This document shows positions 1-5,078 of a stretch of DNA of 9,302 nt, one piece after another. This stretch comes from Flavobacteriaceae bacterium (lineage in GTDB: Bacteria > Bacteroidota > Bacteroidia > Flavobacteriales > Flavobacteriaceae). The stretch covers positions 1-9,302 of the forward strand of contig JABDLH010000104.1 of assembly GCA_013003145.1 (NCBI GenBank). The letters are read 5' to 3'. A program made the position numbers and the translations under genes. Below the pieces are notes generated by a model, which did not search any database, was not told the origin of the DNA, and saw only the letters and a program-made list of their open reading frames with translations. How positions within the stretch are numbered: the stretch's first letter is position 1; each line of letters starts with the position of its first letter.

Positions 1-793
1 TTTCCGAAAAATGATGGGCTTCAAACAGTTCTACCATCTGCTTCCCCAGGGCCTCGTTGATCTCAAAATACAGCCTTCCACCACTACTAAGCGAAACTGA
101 AGCGAGTTCAATGATTCTCCTGTAAAATTTAAGAGGATCTTTATCCGGGACAAATAGGGCAAGCGACGGTTCAAAGTTCTTGACATTCCTGCTCATTGCT
201 TCCTTTTCCGACTCCTGTACATAGGGCGGGTTAGAGACGATTATATCCCAGGTTTTTTCGCTGATATCCTCCTCCAGGATATTACATTGTTTAAATTGAA
301 TAGTACACCCCTGCGCCTGTGCATTTTCGCGGGCCATCTGCAGTGCTTCCCCGGAGACATCCACAGCCGTTACAGAGGCAGAAGGTAATTTAGATGAAAG
401 ACCGATCGCGATACAACCACTACCTGTGCCCACATCCAGGATTCGAAGACCTGGACTTGCCGTAACATGATCATCCAGGATCCAACGAACGAGCTCTTCG
501 GTTTCGGGGCGTGGGATCAGGGTGTGCTCATTCACGGACAGCTCCATATCCATAAAATGTGTCTTCCCGGTAATATACTGTACCGGGTATTCTTTTTTTA
601 AGCTGGATAACGCCTTAAATAAAGGTGCTTCTTCCCCCTTGTTCAACATCAGGTCGGGTTTCATGACCAGTATAAATCGTTCAAATCCCAGGAAATGACC
701 AACCAGGATTGAAAAAAAGCTGGATACTTCTTCCCTGGGGTATATCCCATCGAGTTCCTCGTGATAAATATCCTTGATCGTTCTTAACAGCAT
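1..793 (-). CDS. prmC: Peptide chain release factor N5-glutamine methyltransferase PrmC (HemK), C-terminus cut by window edge
   Basis: PrmC transfers a methyl group from SAM to the glutamine of the GGQ motif in release factors RF1 and RF2, which tunes translation termination in the cytosol. The frame is open from an ATG at 793 to the left edge, giving 264 residues; the family is usually about 280-290, so roughly the last 20 residues are missing. Visible are the N-terminal helical release-factor-binding domain (about 1-90), the segment ending IPRPETEELV (93-102), the SAM-binding loop DVGTGSG (120-126), and the NPPY catalytic motif (188-191), which positions the substrate glutamine. NPPY together with the IPRPETE segment separates PrmC from generic SAM methyltransferases; the ribosomal protein paralogue PrmB is less likely given the chain length and neighbours. 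It lies 6 bp downstream of the GNAT gene and is probably co-transcribed with it. No Shine-Dalgarno sequence is seen. Confidence 0.95.
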   Translation of the reverse strand, partial: MLLRTIKDIYHEELDGIYPREEVSSFFSILVGHFLGFERFILVMKPDLMLNKGEEAPLFKALSSLKKEYPVQYITGKTHFMDMELSVNEHTLIPRPETEELVRWILDDHVTASPGLRILDVGTGSGCIAIGLSSKLPSASVTAVDVSGEALQMARENAQAQGCTIQFKQCNILEEDISEKTWDIIVSNPPYVQESEKEAMSRNVKNFEPSLALFVPDKDPLKFYRRIIELASVSLSSGGRLYFEINEALGKQMVELFEAHHFSE

Positions 794-799
794 TGACAA

Positions 800-1285
800 T
801 TATAAATTCATGGACATCCAAACCTTGCACTTTCCATGCCCGGTATTGCCCATTGGGCCCTGCAGGTAATTAAAACCATGTTTTTCATACATTGCCAGGG
901 CAGTTTTCATCTGTGGCATAGTTTCCAGGTAGCAGGTCTTGTAGCCGAAAGATTGTGCGTATTCCAAGCACTTTGTTAGCATACTGCCCCCTAGTCCTCT
1001 TCCCCTGGCCTCTGGTGAGAAATACATTTTCTGCAACTCACAAACTGATTCCTTCCCATCTTGCAGCTGCGCGATTCCGGATCCTCCCATGATTTGCCCA
1101 TCAATTTCCAGGACCAGGTAGACTGAGCGATCCTGGCTGTAAAACTGGTACAAATTGTCCAGTGATTCATCTGCCATGGTAGACCCGGTTGCAGGAACGT
1201 TATGAGCGATCAGAACAGAGCGGATTATGACTGCTAATGCCTCATTATCAGCAGCCCTGATCTCCCGTATGATAACCGACTCCAT
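800..1285 (-). CDS. GNAT family N-acetyltransferase
   Basis: A 161-residue single-domain GNAT acetyltransferase, expected to move an acetyl group from acetyl-CoA to an amine of an unknown substrate. The acetyl-CoA pyrophosphate-binding loop (motif A) is clear at 94-99 (RGRGLG), preceded by the strand LQKMYFSPEA (84-93) and followed by a helix (100-112). The strand YKTCYLET (115-122) and helix ALAMYEKHGF (129-138) are typical of motif B. A short C-terminal tail rich in Gly, His and Lys follows. The ATG at 1285 leaves only 29 bp to the divergent ribD start, so its promoter must overlap ribD's. Its position 6 bp before prmC suggests a two-gene transcript. The protein does not match RimI closely enough for me to call it a ribosomal-protein acetyltransferase, although its prmC neighbour makes a translation-related substrate conceivable. 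Fold assignment is firm, substrate unknown. Confidence 0.9.
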   Translation of the reverse strand: MESVIIREIRAADNEALAVIIRSVLIAHNVPATGSTMADESLDNLYQFYSQDRSVYLVLEIDGQIMGGSGIAQLQDGKESVCELQKMYFSPEARGRGLGGSMLTKCLEYAQSFGYKTCYLETMPQMKTALAMYEKHGFNYLQGPMGNTGHGKCKVWMSMNL

Positions 1286-1302
1286 ATTCTACTTGAATAA
1301 CC

Positions 1303-1310
1303 TATTTTTG
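1303..1310 (+). promoter_or_regulatory. Candidate Bacteroidota -7 promoter element for ribD
   Basis: TATTTTTG fits the Bacteroidota sigma-A consensus TAnnTTTG at all six fixed positions and is in the only noncoding DNA before the ribD operon. It ends 4 bp before the GTG start, so transcription would begin at or next to the start codon and the mRNA would be leaderless or nearly so. I see no good TTTG element about 20 bp upstream (that stretch lies inside the divergent GNAT gene), which lowers confidence. Confidence 0.35.
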
Positions 1311-1314
1311 CGAG

Positions 1315-2370
1315 GTGAAGATACATGAAAAATATATTTCACGGGCCATCGAGATTGGCCGGAATGCTTTGGGTACGGCTGCTCCTAATCCCATGGTTGG
1401 CTGTGTCATCGTCTATGATCAAAAGATTATTGCAGAAGGCTATACCAGTCCTTTCGGAGGTCCTCATGCCGAGGTGAATGCCATCAACGCGGTGAGCGAC
1501 AAGGGCCTTCTTTCACAGTCTACCTTATATGTTACCCTGGAACCCTGTTCGCATTATGGCAAGACTCCGCCTTGTGCCGATTTGATCCGGAAACACCGTA
1601 TTCCACGAGTGGTTATCGGCCTGGTAGACCCACATGACAAGGTAGCGGGCAAGGGAATAAAACATTTGGAAGAAGGCGGTGCTGAGGTGATCACAGGGGT
1701 AATGGAAAAACAATGCAGGGAACACCATAAAAGATTCCTTAGTTTTCATGAAAAGAAGAGACCTTATATCATCCTGAAATGGGCTCAAACCCAGGATGGC
1801 TTTATGGCACCGGATAAAGCAGAGCGAAATAAGGACCCACAGCCTTTTTGGATCACCGGCAAAAGTTCCAGGCAACTCGTACATCAATGGAGAAGCCAGG
1901 AGCAGGCCATATTGGCAGGAACCAATACTGTACTGGAAGATAACCCCCGCCTGGATGTACGTGAATGGCTGGGTCGCTCCCCGCTTAGGATAGTATTGGA
2001 CCCTGAGGTGAAGCTGGAAAATAGCTGCCATGTATTACAGACTCCTCCCCTGACCTTTCGGGTTACCCAACACGGGACAACAGCAGATGAAAATGCTAAC
2101 CTGAAACATCGTACCATAGATTTTAGCCACCCGATTGCCTCACAATTAAGTGATCTCTTATACCGGGAAAATATCAATAGTGTAATCGTGGAAGGAGGCG
2201 CAAAGACATTAGAGGCTTTTATCGACTCGGGCCTGTGGGATGAGGCCAGGATTTTTACAGGACCCAATAAGTTTGGTACTGGGCTGCGAGCGCCGTCACT
2301 GAGTGGAACCGTAATCCAGGAAAATAAAATAGGTGCCGACCATTTAAAAATAGTTCGGAATGATCAATAA
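1315..2370 (+). CDS. ribD: Bifunctional riboflavin biosynthesis protein RibD (deaminase / reductase)
   Basis: RibD catalyses two successive cytosolic steps of riboflavin synthesis: deamination of 2,5-diamino-6-ribosylamino-4(3H)-pyrimidinone 5'-phosphate, then NADPH-dependent reduction of the ribose to ribityl. The 351 residues match the full-length bifunctional form. The N-terminal zinc deaminase (about 1-145) shows HAE at 51-53 (zinc His and catalytic Glu) and PCSHYGKTPPC at 77-87 with zinc cysteines 78 and 87. The reductase domain (about 149-351) shows KWAQTQDG (155-162), GTNTVLEDNPRLDVR (202-216) and VEGGAKTLEAF (292-302). The start is GTG at 1315: the frame opens only after a stop at 1294-1296, there is no in-frame ATG nearby, and the resulting N-terminus (MKIHEKYISRAIEIG) is the normal RibD start. 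It heads a four-gene operon and overlaps the HAD gene by 11 bp. Confidence 0.97.
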   Translation: MKIHEKYISRAIEIGRNALGTAAPNPMVGCVIVYDQKIIAEGYTSPFGGPHAEVNAINAVSDKGLLSQSTLYVTLEPCSHYGKTPPCADLIRKHRIPRVVIGLVDPHDKVAGKGIKHLEEGGAEVITGVMEKQCREHHKRFLSFHEKKRPYIILKWAQTQDGFMAPDKAERNKDPQPFWITGKSSRQLVHQWRSQEQAILAGTNTVLEDNPRLDVREWLGRSPLRIVLDPEVKLENSCHVLQTPPLTFRVTQHGTTADENANLKHRTIDFSHPIASQLSDLLYRENINSVIVEGGAKTLEAFIDSGLWDEARIFTGPNKFGTGLRAPSLSGTVIQENKIGADHLKIVRNDQ

Positions 2371-2962
2371 TATAATTTTCGATTTTGGGGATGTATTTTT
2401 AAACCTGGACAAAAGCGCACCCTACCGCAGTTTGTCCGAGCAGGAATTGTTCGAGGCCGGGCCAGAACTATACGCTATCAATTCAGCCTACGAGACCGGT
2501 TCATTAGACAGCCCCACCTTCATTAAGCGGATGGGCCAATTGTTCAAAGGCAGGTCTTCGCACGAATTAGAATTGTTATGGAATTCAATGCTACTGGATC
2601 TACCTGAAGAAAGACTAAAATTCGCAGAAGAATTATCAAATTCCGCATCCTACAGGCTTTTCCTGCTCAGTAATACCAACGAGTTGCATATCTCTCATGT
2701 TATGGCCAGCATTGGCAGGGACAGGTACAACCGCTTTAGGAACTGCTTTGAACAATTTTATTTATCTCACGAAATCGGCCTGAGAAAACCGGAGGAAGCA
2801 GTGTTCCGCTTTGTACTGGAAGAAAATGGACTTATAGCCGAAGAAACCCTGTTTGTCGATGATACCCTGGAACATGTAGAGGCTGCTCGCAGGGTGGGTA
2901 TCCAAGGCTGGCACCTGCAGGTGGGTAAGGAAGACATTACCGAACTTAAATCCAGGCTCTGA
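2360..2962 (+). CDS. HAD superfamily phosphatase (YihX-like), candidate riboflavin-pathway phosphatase
   Basis: A 200-residue haloacid-dehalogenase-type hydrolase that should dephosphorylate a small metabolite in the cytosol. Four HAD motifs are visible: motif I FDFGDVF with nucleophile Asp8; motif II LLSNTN with Ser104; motif III Lys143 in GLRKPEE; motif IV FVDD with Asp167 and Asp168. A small helical C1-type cap lies between about residues 15 and 90. In motif I the usual Asp two residues after the nucleophile is Gly10, with an acid one place later (Asp11), a pattern resembling the YihX group, where a Gly at this place is compatible with phosphatase activity. The ATG lies inside the end of ribD (11 bp overlap), implying translational coupling. 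RibD's product must be dephosphorylated before lumazine synthase, a step done by HAD enzymes in E. coli and B. subtilis, so that role is a reasonable inference; the true substrate is not shown by the sequence. Confidence 0.9.
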   Translation: MINNIIFDFGDVFLNLDKSAPYRSLSEQELFEAGPELYAINSAYETGSLDSPTFIKRMGQLFKGRSSHELELLWNSMLLDLPEERLKFAEELSNSASYRLFLLSNTNELHISHVMASIGRDRYNRFRNCFEQFYLSHEIGLRKPEEAVFRFVLEENGLIAEETLFVDDTLEHVEAARRVGIQGWHLQVGKEDITELKSRL

Positions 2963-2963
2963 T

Positions 2964-3827
2964 ATGATCGATCTCGCATTCAGCATACTCTCTTCCAGCC
3001 TCATCTTTGTTATTTTCAAATATTATGCGGTATACCGTGTAAATACCTTGTACGCCATTGTATTTAATTATATGACAGCAGCCACGGTGGGTATCTTTTT
3101 CTTTAAAGGAACTCCTGATTTTGCTGCGGTCCCATCTTCGCCCTGGTTCCCCGTAGCACTGGGATTAGGGCTGATGTTTATTATCGTATTCAACCTGATG
3201 GCCACAACTTCCCAGAAATTAGGTGTTTCTGTGGCATCCGTCGCCACAAAAATGTCCTTGGCCATACCGGTAATGGCCGGGGTGCTTCTATATAAGGAAG
3301 AATTGGGTCCCTTAAAAATACTAGGAATCATTCTCGCCCTGGCGGCGGTTTATTTTGCCTCGGTAAAAAAGAAAAAGATCACCGTACAGAAGGATGCCCT
3401 CCTCTGGCCCATGTTAGTTTTCCTCGGTTCAGGAATTATTGATACAACGATAAAATACCTGGAAGAGCGGCTAGTGACCACAGAAGAATTCCCTTTGTTT
3501 ACCACCTCCCTGTTTGCGGCCGCCGGTAGTGTTGGATTGATCATACTGGCTGTTCATGGGCTGCAGGGACGGCTAAAACTTAGCTGGAGAGCTGTGGTGG
3601 GTGGGATCGTACTGGGGGTTCCCAATTATTTTTCTATTTTCTTCCTGTTAAGAGCACTGCAAAGTGAGAGCCTGAACAGTGCATCCATTTTCACCATTAA
3701 CAATGTAGCAATCGTAATGTTTTCCACCCTCTTGGGAATAGTACTATTTAAGGAAAACATAAGCCCGAGAAACTGGGGCGGAATTGCGCTTGCGGTAGTC
3801 AGTATATTGTTGGTAGCTTTGTTCTGA
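2964..3827 (+). CDS. EamA/DMT family ten-helix membrane transporter
   Basis: A 287-residue inner-membrane protein of the drug/metabolite transporter superfamily, built from two EamA repeats. I count ten hydrophobic segments at roughly 3-21, 29-47, 61-80, 86-110, 116-133, 147-163, 178-200, 210-230, 238-263 and 270-287. The repeat symmetry is readable: helices 4-5 of the first half (VASVATKMSLAIPVMAGVLL, then a KEEL turn) correspond to 9-10 of the second half (NSASIFTINNVAIVMFSTLL, then a FKEN turn). Basic residues between helices 5 and 6 (KKKK, 135-138) suggest a cytoplasmic loop there. It starts 1 bp after the HAD stop and overlaps the next gene by 1 bp, so it is an internal operon member. 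EamA proteins export or import many metabolites; a riboflavin-related cargo (compare RibN, an EamA riboflavin transporter) is possible from context only. Confidence 0.92.
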   Translation: MIDLAFSILSSSLIFVIFKYYAVYRVNTLYAIVFNYMTAATVGIFFFKGTPDFAAVPSSPWFPVALGLGLMFIIVFNLMATTSQKLGVSVASVATKMSLAIPVMAGVLLYKEELGPLKILGIILALAAVYFASVKKKKITVQKDALLWPMLVFLGSGIIDTTIKYLEERLVTTEEFPLFTTSLFAAAGSVGLIILAVHGLQGRLKLSWRAVVGGIVLGVPNYFSIFFLLRALQSESLNSASIFTINNVAIVMFSTLLGIVLFKENISPRNWGGIALAVVSILLVALF

Positions 3828-4450
3828 TGGATCATAAACCCGGAGACACCTACAAAACCTTAAGAGCACCTTCCCCGGAAGTACTGTTCAAGGACCGAAA
3901 AAGTAAATTCTTCGGATATGCTTTCCCGGTTCGCACTGAGGAAGAAATCAAGGACATCATCGAAAATATCCGTCAAAACCATAAAGCGGCAGGCCATGTG
4001 TGTTATGCCTGGCGGCTGGGAATCAGGAAGAAAAAACACAGGGCCAACGATGACGGGGAACCTAACAATTCTGCCGGGATGCCTATCTACGGACAGATCC
4101 GTTCTTATGATCTTACCAATGTACTTATTGCGGTAGCCAGGATTTACGGGGGTACCAAACTGGGTGTAGGCGGACTCATCCAGGCTTATAAAACGGCTGC
4201 TCAGCAGGCCCTGGATGCGGCTACTATCATAGAAAAAGTAGTGATGAAGGATTTCCGGTTGAAATTCGAATACCCAGAAATGGATAAGGTGATGCGTACC
4301 ATCAGCCAGGTAGAAGCTGAGATCCTTTCCCAGGAAATGGAAATGGACTGCACCATTGAGGTAGCCATCCGCGAAAGCGATGGTGAAAGATTCATTGCGC
4401 TAATGAAGCCTTTTATCGGTGTAGAGGTCACAGAAATTGAAGCCGATTAA
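3827..4450 (+). CDS. yigZ: IMPACT/YigZ family protein (UPF0029 plus C-terminal DUF1949-type domain)
   Basis: A 207-residue protein of the YigZ/IMPACT family, whose biochemical role in bacteria is not settled; the eukaryotic relative IMPACT/Yih1 regulates the Gcn2 kinase in translational control. The N-terminal UPF0029 domain covers about 16-130 and carries the family hallmarks AGHVCYAWRLG (55-65), DDGEPNNSAGMPI (75-87) and ARIYGGTKLGVGGL (104-117). The remaining 140-207 forms the small ferredoxin-like C-terminal domain usual for the bacterial proteins, and the total length is normal for the family. The ATG shares one base with the EamA stop (TGATG), so translation is probably coupled. It is the last gene of the ribD operon and converges on the thioesterase gene with only 18 bp between stop codons. 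There is no Shine-Dalgarno sequence. The family call is firm; function is not. Confidence 0.93.
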   Translation: MDHKPGDTYKTLRAPSPEVLFKDRKSKFFGYAFPVRTEEEIKDIIENIRQNHKAAGHVCYAWRLGIRKKKHRANDDGEPNNSAGMPIYGQIRSYDLTNVLIAVARIYGGTKLGVGGLIQAYKTAAQQALDAATIIEKVVMKDFRLKFEYPEMDKVMRTISQVEAEILSQEMEMDCTIEVAIRESDGERFIALMKPFIGVEVTEIEAD

Positions 4451-4468
4451 ACGGCTGATTCCATAAAG

Positions 4469-4873
4469 TTAACCCTGAGCCCCAATCTTCTCCAGTAAGT
4501 AATCCGGACATTTCATGGGCCGTTTGGTTTTCATATCCATAAATACCAGCACGGTATTGGCCGTAGCTAAAAGTTCCCCATCTTCATTGTGAATTTCGTA
4601 GTCAAATTCGATCCTGACCGACGGGGTCTTTACCAACCTGGTAGACACTGATATAAGGTCGTCATAGACCGCTGATTTTTTGAAATTCAGTTGCAGAGAA
4701 ATCACCGGGAGCATGACACCATTTTCTTCCATATCCTTGTAAGAAACCCCGAAATTCCTAAGCCACTCAACCCTTCCCATCTCTAGGTATTGCGGGTAAT
4801 TGCCGTGATAAACGACACCCATTTGATCCGTCTCCGCATAGCGGATTCGGAAAGATATTCTGTTAAATTCCAT
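4469..4873 (-). CDS. 4HBT-family acyl-CoA thioesterase (YbgC/FadM-like hotdog fold)
   Basis: A 134-residue single hotdog-domain thioesterase expected to hydrolyse acyl-CoA thioesters in the cytosol, probably as an oligomer. The active-site signature is complete: ETDQMGVVYHGNYPQYLEMGR (14-34), with catalytic Asp16, Tyr22-His23 and Glu31. The later strands NFKKSAVYDDLISVSTRL (63-80) and IEFDYEIHNEDGELLATANT (88-107) are standard for the family. I chose the ATG at 4873 rather than the upstream start at 4990: the family begins a few residues before the first strand, and the 39-residue extension is low-complexity, Lys/Phe rich, and encoded by the A and T tracts of the divergent region. In E. coli the relative YbgC is linked to the Tol-Pal locus, but no tol genes are here. 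It is transcribed away from dnaA and converges on yigZ. Confidence 0.92.
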   Translation of the reverse strand: MEFNRISFRIRYAETDQMGVVYHGNYPQYLEMGRVEWLRNFGVSYKDMEENGVMLPVISLQLNFKKSAVYDDLISVSTRLVKTPSVRIEFDYEIHNEDGELLATANTVLVFMDMKTKRPMKCPDYLLEKIGAQG

Positions 4874-4933
4874 GTATAGGTAGTTAAAATCCTTTATATT
4901 TAAGGAAGGTGTTTTACGGCATTGGAACATGCG

Positions 4934-4975
4934 AAAAAAAAAGAGAAAAATCAACCCATGATTGGTTTTTTTTTT
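4934..4975. repeat. A-tract / T-tract dyad between the thioesterase gene and dnaA
   Basis: Nine consecutive A (4934-4942), then five A (4946-4950), face a run of ten T (4966-4975) across an imperfect dyad: A5 and AACC (4953-4956) can pair with GGTT (4964-4967) and T5, with a 2x2 mismatch and a 7-base loop. An alternative stem is AATCA/TGATT (4949-4953 / 4959-4963). On either strand it would look like a weak intrinsic terminator followed by U residues, yet it sits between divergent genes. It could be an insulator, an attenuator in a 5' leader, or bent, easily melted DNA near an origin. Confidence 0.4.
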
Positions 4976-4982
4976 AGGTAAT

Positions 4983-4991
4983 TTGTTCACA
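4983..4991 (+). promoter_or_regulatory. DnaA-box-like 9-mer upstream of dnaA
   Basis: TTGTTCACA differs from the DnaA-box consensus TTATNCACA at one position (A to G at the third base). It lies about 90 bp before the dnaA ATG, just beyond the A/T tract, a normal place for an autoregulatory DnaA site or part of an origin. Only one such site is convincing, so this is a candidate, not an origin call. Confidence 0.35.
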
Positions 4992-5018
4992 TCTTTGTCA
5001 CACTAGAGAGGTCGCGCC

Positions 5019-5063
5019 ATGACCTTACCAGACCAACAAGCACAGACATCTTTAACCAACTAA
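5019..5063 (+). CDS. Possible 14-codon upstream ORF in the dnaA leader
   Basis: An ATG at 5019 opens a short frame encoding MTLPDQQAQTSLTN, ended by two tandem TAA codons (5061-5066). It is in the same frame as dnaA and stops 15 bp before the dnaA ATG. It is preceded by AGAGAGG (5005-5011) with a 7-base spacer, the only Shine-Dalgarno-like start I noticed in this window. Codon length is too short for any statistical support, and it may be chance; if translated it would act as a leader peptide affecting dnaA translation. Confidence 0.2.
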   Translation: MTLPDQQAQTSLTN

Positions 5064-5078
5064 TAAGACTACCTTCAA

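Noticed and set aside
1525..2031. Long antisense open frame inside ribD
   Set aside because: No recognisable domain; it lies wholly within a well-supported ribD coding sequence, as do the other opposite-strand frames in ribD, the HAD, EamA and yigZ genes.
4441..4456. Hairpin AGCCG / CGGCT spanning the yigZ stop codon as a terminator
   Set aside because: The stem is only 5 bp and no T-run follows on either strand; it is too weak to call in the convergent 18-bp gap.
4874..4990. N-terminal extension of the thioesterase to a start at 4990
   Set aside because: The 39 extra residues are low-complexity, encoded by the A/T tracts, and precede the normal family start (ATG at 4873).
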